Counted from the first letter of the stretch, positions 16,962 through 26,273 are shown. The stretch: 64,000 nucleotides of DNA from Hathewaya limosa (GCF_030815255.1 NZ_JAUSWN010000007.1:60868-124867), one strand, 5' to 3'. Notes: a model not told the origin generated them from the sequence alone. Numbers and translations are program-made.

Positions 16962-16990
16962 TTGACAAGATAAATAATTAAGAGTAAAAT
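16962..16990 (+). promoter_or_regulatory. Sigma-A promoter of the riboswitch-ANTAR RNA
   Basis: TTGACA (16962-16967) and TAAAAT (16985-16990) are separated by 17 bases. Transcription would start near 16997, about 45 bases before the riboswitch. Confidence 0.8.
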
Positions 16991-17040
16991 TAAGACAATC
17001 AGAAAACAAATCAAAGAATTAAATTTAATAAAACAATATT

Positions 17041-17190
17041 TTAGGTGCCTTTTAAAGGATAATAGGGAAGATTGGTGAAAATCCAACACGAACCCATCAC
17101 TGTAAGCAAGGACGACGCTTGATAAAATCACTGAATTAACTTTGGGAAGATAAAGCGAAGGAAGATTTGTAAGTCAGGATACCTGCCTTA
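17041..17190 (+). promoter_or_regulatory. Cobalamin riboswitch 1 (not followed by a B12 gene)
   Basis: The aptamer has the conserved blocks in order: GGTGCC, TAGGGAAGATTGGTGAAAATC, the B12-box core with CATCACTGTAA, and the closing AAGTCAGGATACCTGCC. It is followed by a terminator, not by a ribosome binding site, so ligand binding should cause premature termination. Confidence 0.93.
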
Positions 17191-17275
17191 AATGTTTGTA
17201 ATTAGTGCGAAAGGGGATGAGTAGCGACTAATTGGTGAAGATTTTGTACAATGTGCTTATATGAAGATAAAATGG

Positions 17276-17310
17276 GAGTCTTTAGCAGCGTGGCTAAGAG
17301 ACTTTTTTTA
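17276..17310 (+). terminator. Riboswitch 1 terminator
   Basis: AGTCTTTAGC pairs with GCTAAGAGACT around AGCGTG, with one bulged base, followed by seven T residues. Flanking GATTTTGTACAA (17240-17251) and TTGCACAAAATC (17311-17322) could pair around it with one mismatch, a possible extension of the expression platform. Confidence 0.88.
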
Positions 17311-17363
17311 TTGCACAAAATCATATGTATCATTATGATCTCTATAAAATTAATGTTATAAAA

Positions 17364-17403
17364 ATTCTACAATGATGTAGAATAAGTTATCAAAGAAGAT
17401 AAC
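17364..17403 (+). promoter_or_regulatory. ANTAR-type tandem hairpin
   Basis: Hairpin P1 is ATTCTAC / GTAGAAT (7 bp) with hexaloop AATGAT. Two bases later hairpin P2 is GTTATC / GATAAC (6 bp) with hexaloop AAAGAA. Both loops have exactly six bases with A at position 1 and G at position 4, the published requirement for binding by ANTAR antiterminators such as EutV. P2 does not overlap a terminator, which fits sequestration and not direct antitermination. Confidence 0.78.
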
Positions 17404-17481
17404 AAAGACTAAGGTTTAATAAAAAAAGATAAACAATTAAAAACTAAGGGATAATTAAAAAAGCTTGTTTATATTAAAACA

Positions 17482-17513
17482 GACTGAATCATATGGTTCA
17501 GTCATTTTTTTTG
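17482..17513 (+). terminator. Terminator ending the riboswitch-ANTAR RNA
   Basis: GACTGAATC pairs with GGTTCAGTC around ATAT, followed by A and eight T residues. It separates the RNA from the downstream helicase gene. The rest of the stretch to 17709 shows only AT-rich DNA that must hold the helicase promoter. Confidence 0.93.
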
Positions 17514-17709
17514 TCTTCTTAAAATAATGAAAGCATTTATAATGAAATTATTTTTGAATAAAATCGTTGCATATCAGGAATTGTTTTATCTGTAATCCTT
17601 TATTTATATAAAAAAAGATCGATATAATAAAAGTTATGTTGAAAAATTTCGAACTATATTTATTGTGTGAATATAATAAATGAATATTGACGAAGGATGG
17701 TGAAAAGCT

Positions 17710-19581
17710 TTGGCTATAATGATTCCTGATAGTATTAGTAACTTAGAAAATGTTACTATTGGCGAAAAAAAGGTATTTAAGATATTAAAAGAAATATTAC
17801 CTGAAGAATACATATGTTGGTTTGAATTAAGAGTAAATAAAAAATATCCAGACTTTATTATTTTAGGACCAGATTTAGGAATTGTAGTTTTAGAAGTTAA
17901 AGATTGGGAAGTAGGATCTATACAAAAAGCTGATCTTAATAAATTTGAGTTAAATACTCTAGGAAGTTGTACAAATCCCTTAAGACAAGCTAGAGATTAT
18001 ATGTTTCATATAGTGAATAAATTAAAACAAGACAGCTTTTTAGTTCAGAAGGTAGGCGAATACAAAGGAAATTTGAAATTTACATATGGATACGGAGTTG
18101 TGTTTACTAAAATAAATAAAAAGAGTTTTAATACAGTAAAACTAAATAATTTATTTGAACCAGAGATTGTATTACTTCAAGATGATTTAAATAATATAGA
18201 AAAGAATAGAGATAGTAAATTACTAAAAGATATCTTAAAGAATATGTTGCCTACAAAATTTGAATTTGAAAAATTAAATCAAAGTACTATAAATAGGATA
18301 AGAGGAAACTTATTTGAAGAAGTTAAATTATCCCAAGATAATAATGAAATTTTTAAAGTAATGAATTTAGAACAAGAAAATTATGCTAAGGCATTAGGTT
18401 ATGGACATAGAATAATAAGAGGGGTTGCAGGAAGTGGAAAGACTGTAATTTTAACTTGTAGAGCTAAATATTTAAAGGAAACACATAAAGACTGGAATAT
18501 ACTAGTTCTATGCTATAATAAAACTTTAGCTGCATTTCTTAAAAATTCTATAAGTGGAACAGAAGAAACTAATAATATTGAAGTAATTCATATGCATGGA
18601 TGGATTAATAAACTATCAAAAAAAATAGGATTTAAAACGGCTGTTTATGATGAGGATATTACCAATAATATTTTACAAATTAATGAATCTATAATAAAAG
18701 AACTTCCTAAATATGATGCTATTTTAATTGATGAGGGACAAGATTTAGAAGCGGAATGGTTTAGATTTATAGTTAAAAATTTAAGAAGTCCAGAACATAG
18801 TCATCTTGTAATTGCATTAGATGGAGCACAAAATCTTTATAATAGAAAATATACATTTAAGTCTTTGGGAATAAAGGCAGTTGGAAGAACAATTATACTA
18901 AAAGAAAATTACAGAAATACAAGAGAGATTTTAAAATTATCTAATAACATCTTAATGGATAATGTAAAAAGTTGTGGTGAAGATGATAATGATTTTATAA
19001 TTGAAACTAATTCAATTATAAGAAGTGGTGGAACTCCGAAAATAGTTCAATGTGAAAATTTTCAGGATGAGATAGAACATATAATCAATAATATTATTGA
19101 TTTAAAAAGAAAAAATATACAATATGGAGATATGGCTATTTTATATCCCTACGGAAAATATAAAGGTATGGAATATGCTAAAATAATTAGAGAAAAATTA
19201 AAAGAGAAATCTATAGAATATGATATATTAAATAAGGATTATAATAAGTATAGTTTTAACACAGATAAAAATAGATTAAACATATCTACTATATATAGTG
19301 CTAAAGGATTAGATTTTTCAGTAGTTTTTATATGTGGAATTAATGATGGATTGCTAAAAAGAAAAGAAGCATCAAAAAAGTTGTTATACGTAGGAATGAC
19401 AAGAGCTAGAGATATATTAAATATAACATATAGTGTTAAAAATGAACTTACAGAATTGATAACAAAAGATTATAAAGTATTATATGAGGTTAATGAAATA
19501 GAGGAAAAAGATATACAGAAAGAAAAAATAAAAGATGAACCTAAAGGCTTTTTAAAAAAATTAATTAACATGTTTAAGTAA
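17710..19581 (+). CDS. NERD-domain UvrD/Rep-type helicase
   Basis: The protein has 623 residues. An N-terminal nuclease-related domain (about 15-110) includes LGPDLGIVVLEVKDWEVG, with the D-x(n)-E-x-K nuclease-like residues. It is followed by a superfamily 1 helicase core: Walker A GVAGSGKTVILTC near residue 240, Walker B DAILIDEGQDLEAEW, the KENYRNTREIL motif and the late NISTIYSAKGLDFSVVFI and LLYVGMTRARD. It probably unwinds or repairs DNA in the cytoplasm; some NERD helicases act in defence, but I see no partner genes. It starts with TTG about seven bases after a GGATGGTG site. It is single and ends at a terminator. Confidence 0.9.
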   Translation: MAIMIPDSISNLENVTIGEKKVFKILKEILPEEYICWFELRVNKKYPDFIILGPDLGIVVLEVKDWEVGSIQKADLNKFELNTLGSCTNPLRQARDYMFHIVNKLKQDSFLVQKVGEYKGNLKFTYGYGVVFTKINKKSFNTVKLNNLFEPEIVLLQDDLNNIEKNRDSKLLKDILKNMLPTKFEFEKLNQSTINRIRGNLFEEVKLSQDNNEIFKVMNLEQENYAKALGYGHRIIRGVAGSGKTVILTCRAKYLKETHKDWNILVLCYNKTLAAFLKNSISGTEETNNIEVIHMHGWINKLSKKIGFKTAVYDEDITNNILQINESIIKELPKYDAILIDEGQDLEAEWFRFIVKNLRSPEHSHLVIALDGAQNLYNRKYTFKSLGIKAVGRTIILKENYRNTREILKLSNNILMDNVKSCGEDDNDFIIETNSIIRSGGTPKIVQCENFQDEIEHIINNIIDLKRKNIQYGDMAILYPYGKYKGMEYAKIIREKLKEKSIEYDILNKDYNKYSFNTDKNRLNISTIYSAKGLDFSVVFICGINDGLLKRKEASKKLLYVGMTRARDILNITYSVKNELTELITKDYKVLYEVNEIEEKDIQKEKIKDEPKGFLKKLINMFK

Positions 19582-19640
19582 TAAATATTAAATTATATTG
19601 TAACAAATATTTTGATATTAAATTGAATTAGGTGTGAAAA

Positions 19641-19687
19641 TAAAAGATTTAAAAAATAAAACTATTTTTAAATCTTTTATTTTTTAA
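19641..19687 (+). terminator. Intrinsic terminator after the NERD helicase
   Basis: AAAAGATTTAAAAA pairs with TTTTTAAATCTTTT, followed by ATTTTTT. Confidence 0.9.
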
Positions 19688-19887
19688 TGTAACTTAAAAA
19701 TAATGAAAAGCTATTATATTAATGAATAAAGTATATTAAGCTTGTAAAACTAATCTTAATATGTATGAAAGAAATTTTAATTACTTTCATATATTGAGTT
19801 TATACGATATTGTATCTAAATTTATAAAATTTGTAGATTGTTTTATAATTTATAATGGAAAATTATTTTTACTTAAAAATAGTAATA

Positions 19888-19916
19888 TTGACATGAATAT
19901 AAACTTAATATAAACT
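19888..19916 (+). promoter_or_regulatory. Probable promoter of the cbi operon
   Basis: TTGACA at 19888 is followed after 17 bases by TAAACT. The -10 box is poor, but the position about 100 bases ahead of the riboswitch is right. The spacer carries a direct repeat of ATAAACTTAAT. The DNA from 19690 to 19880 is otherwise featureless. Confidence 0.45.
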
Positions 19917-19984
19917 TAATATATAAGAATAAAATGTCTTAATTAGGTTGAAATTAAAATGAAAAACTTAATATATAAATAAAT

Positions 19985-20139
19985 TTTAGGTTTCTTATAA
20001 AAGATGAAAAGGGAAAGTGGTTTAAATCCACTACAGCCCCCGCTACTGTAATTGATGACAAACTTTGCATTACCACTCTTAAAATTAAAAGGGGAAGGGC
20101 AAAGGGAGAGTGAATCATAAGTCAGGAGACCTGCCTAAA
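19985..20139 (+). promoter_or_regulatory. Cobalamin riboswitch 2, controlling the cbi operon
   Basis: The aptamer shows AAAAGGGAAAGTGG with its partner, the B12-box core GCCCCCGCTACTGTAA, and the closing AAGTCAGGAGACCTGCC. It lies upstream of cbiK and is followed by a terminator at 20262-20287, so adenosylcobalamin should switch the operon off by termination. Confidence 0.95.
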
Positions 20140-20261
20140 GTTTTAGATATCTGCATTCGGTGGGAATTGCAAGTCTAAAAATAAAGATAAATTTTATACC
20201 ATAAGATAAAAAATAGAAATATTAAAAATAAGTATAAAATTATAGAAATATTTTTGGAATT

Positions 20262-20288
20262 CCTCAACTAATGTTGAGGTTTTTTTAT
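20262..20288 (+). terminator. Riboswitch 2 terminator
   Basis: CCTCAAC pairs with GTTGAGG around TAAT, followed by eight T residues, about 70 bases before the cbiK start. Confidence 0.92.
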
Positions 20289-20355
20289 TTATACAAATAG
20301 AAGAGGAATTAGAGGACCTAAAATATAGCATTACATTTTTAAGGAGGGTTTTATT

Positions 20356-21195
20356 ATGAAAAAAGCGATTTTAGTGGTTAGTTTTGGAACAAGTTATGAG
20401 GAAACAAGAAAAGCAACTATTGAAGCTATAGAAAATAAAATAAAAGATATCTATAAAGATTTTGAGATAAGAAGAGCGTTTACATCTCATATTATTATAA
20501 ATAAATTAAAAAAAGTATATAACATGCAAGTTGATACTCCAGAGGAAGCATTAGAGAAGTTGGCTAAAGAAGGATTTGAAGAAATTATGGTTCAACCTCT
20601 TCATTTGATACCTGGGGAAGAATTTGATTATGTAAAAAATACAATTACTCATAAGTATAAAAAATTATTTAAAAGAATTGAAGTTGGCAGACCTCTTTTA
20701 TATTTTAAAGGTGAAGATGATGAAATGCCAGATGATTATACATTAATGGCAAGAGCATTAAAACATCAAATAAAAGATGGAGAAACAGTACTATTAATGG
20801 GTCATGGTTCTGCACATTATGCAAATGCTGTTTATGCATGTTTCCAATGTGTACTTCAAGATGAAGGAATGAACAATGTTTATATTGCAAATGTAGAAGG
20901 ATATCCTTATATAGATAGAGTAGTTGGATTAATGAAAAAACAAGGGATAAAAGAAGTTACCCTAATGCCATTTATGTTAGTTGCTGGAGATCATGCACAA
21001 AATGATATGGCAGGAGATGATGATGATTCGTTTAAATCTATATTGGAGTCAGAAGGAATAAAAACAAAAATATATATGCATGGACTGGGTGAAAATGAAA
21101 AGGTTCAAAACATATATCTAACTCATCTTCAAGATGCTATAGACGAAAAATATAAAAATTTAGGTAAAACTAAAAAAGGCATGGGAAAAAAATAA
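20356..21195 (+). CDS. cbiK: Sirohydrochlorin cobaltochelatase CbiK (anaerobic)
   Basis: This 279-residue protein has the two-lobed CbiK chelatase fold. The N-terminal KKAILVVSFGTSYEETRKATIEAI is diagnostic. The metal-handling residues lie in ETVLLMGHGSAHYANAVY (His near 154) and MPFMLVAGDHAQNDMAGDD (His near 216). It inserts Co2+ into sirohydrochlorin, the committed step of the cobalt-early B12 pathway. It is the first gene of the riboswitch-controlled operon. AAGGAGG precedes the ATG. It has no signal peptide, so it acts in the cytoplasm. Confidence 0.96.
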   Translation: MKKAILVVSFGTSYEETRKATIEAIENKIKDIYKDFEIRRAFTSHIIINKLKKVYNMQVDTPEEALEKLAKEGFEEIMVQPLHLIPGEEFDYVKNTITHKYKKLFKRIEVGRPLLYFKGEDDEMPDDYTLMARALKHQIKDGETVLLMGHGSAHYANAVYACFQCVLQDEGMNNVYIANVEGYPYIDRVVGLMKKQGIKEVTLMPFMLVAGDHAQNDMAGDDDDSFKSILESEGIKTKIYMHGLGENEKVQNIYLTHLQDAIDEKYKNLGKTKKGMGKK

Positions 21196-21277
21196 AGATT
21201 ATATATATATATGTATAAAAAGGTTAAGGGTTTATAAAATTTATTTAGCTTAGAATGAAAGGAAGCGACTGTGGGTT

Positions 21278-22798
21278 ATGGCTAGAATAATGTTACAAGG
21301 AACAGGTTCATCAGTTGGAAAAAGTATTTTAGTTACTGCATTATGTAGAATTTTAAAACAAGATGGTTATAAGGTTGTTCCGTTTAAGTCACAAAATATG
21401 AGTTTAAATTCTTATATTACATTAGATGGAAAAGAAATGGGAAGAGCTCAAGTACTTCAAGCATATGCTTGTGGAATGGAACCAGAAGCTTATATGAATC
21501 CTATTTTACTTAAGCCAACTGGAGATAAAAAATGTCAAGTCATTGTTAATGGTAAAGTGTGGGGCAATACTACAGCAATGGAATATCATAAAATGAAACC
21601 TCAATTTAGTGAAATGTTAAAAAAACAATTTGAAGAAATGGAGAGCCAATTTGATGTGGTTGTTATGGAAGGTGCTGGTTCCCCAGCAGAAATTAATCTA
21701 AGAGAAAATGATATTGTAAACATGGGAATGGCAGAACTTGTAGATGCACCGGTACTTTTAGTTGGAGATATTGACAAAGGAGGAGTTTTTGCATCTCTTG
21801 CAGGAACGCTTTTACTTTTCAATGAGGAGGAAAAGAAGAGAGTAAAAGGTACTTTAATTAACAAGTTTAGAGGAGACGTAGAAATTTTAAAGCCAGGACT
21901 TACAATGCTTGAGGATATAATACATAAGCCATCTTTAGGAGTTGTGCCTTATTTTAAATTAGATTTAGAAGATGAAGATGGAGCGGTAAATTTAAATAAG
22001 AAAATAACTGCACCTATTGATGTTGTTGCAATTAGACTTCCACATGTTTCAAACTTTACAGATCTTGATGCATTGGCAATGGAAGAGGATATATCAGTAA
22101 GATTTGTAGATAAAAAAGGAGAACTTGGAAATCCTGATTTAGTTGTTATCTTAGGAAGTAAGAATACAATTGAAGATTTAAAATTTATAAGAGAAGCTGG
22201 AATTGAAGAAGAAATTAAGAATTATGCTAATAAAGGTGGCATGTTAATTGGTATTTGTGGTGGATACCAAATTCTTGGAAAGTCCTTAAAAGATCCTTAT
22301 AAAACAGAATCAGATCTAGAGGAAATAGAAGGAATGGGACTTTTAGATATTGAAACTATTTTTGAAAAAGAAAAGGTGACAACAAGAGTTGAAGCTACAA
22401 GTATTAATAAAAGTGTTAAAGAAACACCTTTCCACAGTTTTAAAGGTGATATATATGGTTACGAAATTCATATGGGAGTATGTACTTATGGGGAACATGC
22501 AACACCGTTTTTCAATATAGAGAAAAGAAATAAAGAGACTACTAACTCTTTTGATGGCGCAGTAAATGATGAAGGAAATGTTATGGGAACCTATATCCAT
22601 GGTGTTTTTGATGGAGTTAATTTTAGAGAACATATTTGTAATATTTTAAGAAATAAAAAAAATATTCAAGTTAGAAAATCAGCAGTATATGAAAATATAA
22701 GAGAAAGAGAATTAGATAAACTTGCAGATATAGTTAGAAAATCAGTTGATATGGATGCAATATATAAGATTATCAAAGAAAGTAATAAAAGTAAGTAA
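21278..22798 (+). CDS. cbiP: Cobyric acid synthase CbiP/CobQ
   Basis: The 506-residue enzyme has an N-terminal ATPase domain starting with MLQGTGSSVGKSILVTALCR and a C-terminal class I-like glutamine amidotransferase domain. In the latter the catalytic Cys sits in GMLIGICGGYQILG and the His in GTYIHGVF. It amidates carboxyls b, d, e and g of adenosylcobyrinic a,c-diamide to give adenosylcobyric acid. A gap of 82 bases separates it from cbiK with no terminator, so it belongs to the same operon. A GGAAG site lies upstream of the ATG. Confidence 0.96.
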   Translation: MARIMLQGTGSSVGKSILVTALCRILKQDGYKVVPFKSQNMSLNSYITLDGKEMGRAQVLQAYACGMEPEAYMNPILLKPTGDKKCQVIVNGKVWGNTTAMEYHKMKPQFSEMLKKQFEEMESQFDVVVMEGAGSPAEINLRENDIVNMGMAELVDAPVLLVGDIDKGGVFASLAGTLLLFNEEEKKRVKGTLINKFRGDVEILKPGLTMLEDIIHKPSLGVVPYFKLDLEDEDGAVNLNKKITAPIDVVAIRLPHVSNFTDLDALAMEEDISVRFVDKKGELGNPDLVVILGSKNTIEDLKFIREAGIEEEIKNYANKGGMLIGICGGYQILGKSLKDPYKTESDLEEIEGMGLLDIETIFEKEKVTTRVEATSINKSVKETPFHSFKGDIYGYEIHMGVCTYGEHATPFFNIEKRNKETTNSFDGAVNDEGNVMGTYIHGVFDGVNFREHICNILRNKKNIQVRKSAVYENIRERELDKLADIVRKSVDMDAIYKIIKESNKSK

Positions 22799-22815
22799 TA
22801 AGGAAGTTGATATAA

Positions 22816-23787
22816 ATGTATTATGCGTTAGATATACTAGCTGCTATTATAATTGATTGGATAATAGGAGATCCTTATGGATTTCCACATCCCGTAATAT
22901 ATATAGGAAAGCTTATTTCGGCTCTTCAAAAAAAGGCTAGAGCTTTGAGTAAAGATAATAATAAACTTTTAAAAGCCTTAGGTGGAGGAATTGTTTTAAT
23001 AGTAGCTTCTTTAAGTTTTTTAATTCCTTTTTTTCTTTTATACTTTACAAGAAGATATGTTGTTTTACATCATATTCTAAATATAATTATTCTTTGGACT
23101 ACTATTGCTTGTAAATGTTTAAAAAATGAGGCTAAAAAGGTTTATACTGAACTTGAAAAAGACGATTTAAAAGAAGCGAGAGTTAAACTTTCTTATATTG
23201 TAGGAAGAGAAACATCAAGTCTTACAGAACATGAAGTTATAAGAGCAGATGTGGAAACAGTAGCTGAGAATTCAGCAGATGGAGTTATTGCACCAATATT
23301 TTATGCTATGATCGGAGGACCTTATGGTTCAGCATTTGCCATGATGTATAAGGGGATTAATACTATGGACTCTATGCTTGGATATTTAACTGAGAAGTAT
23401 AAATATATAGGATTCTTTCCAGCTAAAGTAGATGATCTATTTAATCTTATTCCAGCTAGAATTACAGGAATTTTAATTTCGCTTTCAGCACCTATAGTTA
23501 GGGGGAATGTATTAGAAAGTCTTAGAATTATGATAAGAGATAGAAAAAATCATAAAAGCCCTAATTGTGCTTATCCAGAGGCTGCTGCTGCAGGGGCTAT
23601 GAAAGTGCAATTAGGAGGAACTAATACTTATTTTGGTGAAGTTATAGAAAAACCAACTATAGGTGATAAGATTAAAGAATTAGGAAAACAACATATAATA
23701 GAATGTATTAAACTTATGTATACATCAGAAATATTACTTTATATAATATATTTTATTATAATTTTACTTTGTTGGAGGATTAAATAA
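22816..23787 (+). CDS. cbiB: Adenosylcobinamide-phosphate synthase CbiB
   Basis: This is a 323-residue membrane protein with several hydrophobic segments. Family motifs are IIDWIIGDPYGFPHPVIYIGKLI at the N-terminus, RVKLSYIVGRETSSLTEHEVIRA and VETVAENSADGVIAPIFYAMIGG in the middle, and the late NCAYPEAAAAGAMKVQLGG. It joins adenosylcobyric acid to (R)-1-amino-2-propanol phosphate, supplied by the cobD product encoded next. It starts 17 bases after cbiP with GGAAG upstream. Confidence 0.96.
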   Translation: MYYALDILAAIIIDWIIGDPYGFPHPVIYIGKLISALQKKARALSKDNNKLLKALGGGIVLIVASLSFLIPFFLLYFTRRYVVLHHILNIIILWTTIACKCLKNEAKKVYTELEKDDLKEARVKLSYIVGRETSSLTEHEVIRADVETVAENSADGVIAPIFYAMIGGPYGSAFAMMYKGINTMDSMLGYLTEKYKYIGFFPAKVDDLFNLIPARITGILISLSAPIVRGNVLESLRIMIRDRKNHKSPNCAYPEAAAAGAMKVQLGGTNTYFGEVIEKPTIGDKIKELGKQHIIECIKLMYTSEILLYIIYFIIILLCWRIK

Positions 23788-23789
23788 TT

Positions 23790-24860
23790 ATGGTACATGG
23801 AGGAGACGTTTATACAGAGGGAATCTTAAAGGGAAAAGAACTTATAGATTTTAGTTCAAATATTAATCCGTTAGGAGTTCCTGAAAGTTTTAAGCTTCAT
23901 GTAAATGAAGGTGTGGAAGCTTTAGTACGTTATCCAGATATTAAATATAGAAGACTTAAAGAAGCATTAAGTGAATATGCTGAAATAAATAAAGATTATT
24001 TGGTATTAGGTAATGGGGCAGCAGAACTTTTAGATTTAGCTATAGGAAGTGTAAAATCTATAGCTTTAGTAGTACCGTCTTTTGCTGAATATGAATTAAG
24101 TTGCAAAAAATGGAATGTTTCAATAAAATATATTCATCTTCAAGAAAGAAATATAAAAGACAAATTATATGAAAAATATATTGATTATAATGATATAATT
24201 GAGGCATTAAAGTATAATGAAGCACTAATGATAGCAAATCCTAACAATCCTAATGGTTCTATTATAGAAAAAAACAAATTTAAGGATATATTAGAATATG
24301 CAGAGGAAAATAATAAAATACTTATAATAGATGAAGCTTTTATTGAATTTGTTGGAGATATAAAGCTTTCACTTAAAGATTATGTGGAGAAATATAAATG
24401 TCTTTTTATTGTAAGAGCTTTAACTAAGTTTTTTGCTATGCCAGGTATTCGTTTGGGATATGGGTTTTCTTCAAATGAGGAATTTTTAAATACAATAAAG
24501 AAAAAACAAAATCCGTGGAACATAAATTCTTTTGCAGAAATTGCAGGAGTATATGTATTGAAAGATAAAGAATATATAGAAAATAGCTTAAAATGGATCA
24601 AAAATGAAAGGGATTTTATGATAAATTCTCTTCTAAAAATTAAAGTTATAAAAAAAGTATATAAAACACATGGAAATTTTGTTTTAGTGGAATTAGAAGA
24701 AAACTTAGATTGTAATAAATTATATGAAAAGTTGTTTGAAAAATCTATTTTAATTAGAAAAGCAAATAACTATGTAAATCTTAACGATAAATATGTTAGA
24801 TTTGCTATTAAAGATAGAGAAAAAAATAAGATTTTAATAGAGGCTTTAAAGGATCTTTAA
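23790..24860 (+). CDS. cobD: Threonine-phosphate decarboxylase CobD
   Basis: The 356-residue protein is a PLP-dependent fold type I enzyme. It opens with HGGDVY and has LIDFSSNINPLGVP, typical of CobD. Further on are VLGNGAAELLDLAI, ANPNNPNGSII, LIIDEAFIEFVG and the PLP-lysine segment IVRALTKFFAMPGIRLGY. It decarboxylates L-threonine O-3-phosphate to aminopropanol phosphate for CbiB. It begins two bases after the cbiB stop, so the two are coupled. The closest alternative, histidinol-phosphate aminotransferase, is less likely given the N-terminus and context. Confidence 0.94.
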   Translation: MVHGGDVYTEGILKGKELIDFSSNINPLGVPESFKLHVNEGVEALVRYPDIKYRRLKEALSEYAEINKDYLVLGNGAAELLDLAIGSVKSIALVVPSFAEYELSCKKWNVSIKYIHLQERNIKDKLYEKYIDYNDIIEALKYNEALMIANPNNPNGSIIEKNKFKDILEYAEENNKILIIDEAFIEFVGDIKLSLKDYVEKYKCLFIVRALTKFFAMPGIRLGYGFSSNEEFLNTIKKKQNPWNINSFAEIAGVYVLKDKEYIENSLKWIKNERDFMINSLLKIKVIKKVYKTHGNFVLVELEENLDCNKLYEKLFEKSILIRKANNYVNLNDKYVRFAIKDREKNKILIEALKDL

Positions 24861-24875
24861 AGGAGGAATTTAAAA

Positions 24876-26210
24876 GTGAAGGCTATAGTACTTTCTTCAA
24901 ATAGCAGTGGTGGAGGAAAAACAACGGTTACACTAGGGCTTATGAAGGCACTTAAAAATAGAAATTATAAAGTACAAGGATATAAGGTAGGACCTGATTA
25001 TATAGATCCTGCTTTTCATGGAAAGATTACAGGAATTCCTTCTAGAAATTTAGATTTATTTATTATGGGAGAAGAGGGAGTTAAGGCTTCCTTTAGTAGA
25101 GGAAATGGAGATTTAGCAGTAGTAGAAGGTGTTATGGGATTTTATGATGGAAAAGGAATTGATACAGAATGTTCTACTTATGAAGTTAGTAAAACCTTAA
25201 ATCTTCCTACAGTACTTGTAATATCGCCTAAAGCTCAAGCTGCTACACTTTGTGCAGAATTAAATGGTATTAGAGATTTTAGAAATGCTGATATAAGAGG
25301 AGTTATTTTAAATAATATTAGTAGTTCATATTATACACTTTTAAAACAGGCAATAGAAACAAATTGTAATTTAAAGGTGTTTGGCTACTTACCTAAAAAT
25401 GAAGAGTTAAAATTAGAAAGTAGACATTTAGGGTTGGTGCAAAGTAGTGAAATAGAAGATTTAGATGAAAAAATAGATCTTTGTGCAAAACTTTTAGAGG
25501 AATATGTTGATATAGATGATCTTTTAAAAGAGTTTAAGGAAGTAGAAAAATATGAAGATAAATTTCATTTAGAAAATAAAAACTTAAAAATAGGTGTAGC
25601 TATGGATAAGGCCTTTAGTTTTTATTATAGAGAAAATTTAGAACTTTTAGATGAAATAGGAGAAATTATTTATTTTTCACCACTTAGTGATAAAGAATTA
25701 CCTAAGAATTTAGATTTTTTATATTTAGGTGGAGGATATCCTGAGGTGTTTTATGATGAGTTAAGTAAAAATACTTCAATGCTAAAATCTATAAAAACTG
25801 CTTTAGAAAATGGTTTAAGATGTTATGCAGAATGTGGTGGAATGATGTATTTAACTAACTTTATTTATAAGGATGGGGAAGATACTAATGTTCAGAAAGA
25901 ATCTTTAGTTTCTTTCTTTAGTGGAAATTCTTATATGACAAAACGATTACAAAATTTTGGGTATGCGCAGGTTTCTATAGATAAAAAAAATTCTATGTTA
26001 CCTGAAGGGCTAAAAATAAAATGTCATGAATTCCATAAATCTTATGTAGATAATAAGGAAGATGCTATTTATACAGTTAGTAAGGTTAATTATTTAGGTA
26101 AGCTTAAAACATGGAATTGTGGATATATAAAAAATAATACATTAGGAGCATATGCTCATATTCATTTTTTTAATAATCTAGAGTTTTTTAAAGCAATAAT
26201 TAATCTATAA
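24876..26210 (+). CDS. cbiA: Cobyrinate a,c-diamide synthase CbiA
   Basis: The 444-residue enzyme has the P-loop SSNSSGGGKTTVTLGLMKAL and the GYKVGPDYIDPAFH segment in its ATPase domain. A C-terminal amidotransferase domain holds the catalytic Cys in RCYAECGGMMYLT and the late His in GAYAHIHF. It amidates the a and c carboxyls of cobyrinate with glutamine and ATP. It starts with GTG 15 bases after cobD, behind AAAGGAGG. Confidence 0.96.
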   Translation: MKAIVLSSNSSGGGKTTVTLGLMKALKNRNYKVQGYKVGPDYIDPAFHGKITGIPSRNLDLFIMGEEGVKASFSRGNGDLAVVEGVMGFYDGKGIDTECSTYEVSKTLNLPTVLVISPKAQAATLCAELNGIRDFRNADIRGVILNNISSSYYTLLKQAIETNCNLKVFGYLPKNEELKLESRHLGLVQSSEIEDLDEKIDLCAKLLEEYVDIDDLLKEFKEVEKYEDKFHLENKNLKIGVAMDKAFSFYYRENLELLDEIGEIIYFSPLSDKELPKNLDFLYLGGGYPEVFYDELSKNTSMLKSIKTALENGLRCYAECGGMMYLTNFIYKDGEDTNVQKESLVSFFSGNSYMTKRLQNFGYAQVSIDKKNSMLPEGLKIKCHEFHKSYVDNKEDAIYTVSKVNYLGKLKTWNCGYIKNNTLGAYAHIHFFNNLEFFKAIINL

Positions 26211-26273
26211 ATGTATAGTAAACACAAGAAAAAATAATTTGTTTAGAATTTAAATCATAAAGGAGATAAAATT

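Larger units (their letters stand above)
16997..17513 (+). ncRNA. Putative EutX/Rli55-like regulatory RNA: cobalamin riboswitch plus ANTAR double hairpin
   Basis: Between its own promoter and a strong terminator this unit contains a cobalamin riboswitch, a riboswitch terminator at 17276-17310, and a tandem hairpin at 17364-17403 with the ANTAR-target signature. It contains no convincing reading frame. In Enterococcus (EutX) and Listeria (Rli55), an RNA of this architecture sequesters the antiterminator EutV when adenosylcobalamin is low and is cut short by the riboswitch when it is high. Two products are predicted, about 310 and 515 bases. The ANTAR regulator and any ethanolamine genes are not in the window. 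Confidence 0.75.

Noticed and set aside
17041..17710. Riboswitch 1 as the leader of the NERD-helicase gene
   Set aside because: Two strong terminators, one of them not part of the riboswitch, and about 200 bases separate it from the gene, and a DNA helicase has no known B12 link. The ANTAR double hairpin gives a better explanation.
23790..24860. Histidinol-phosphate aminotransferase
   Set aside because: The N-terminal HGGDVY and the position between cbiB and cbiA fit threonine-phosphate decarboxylase (CobD) better.
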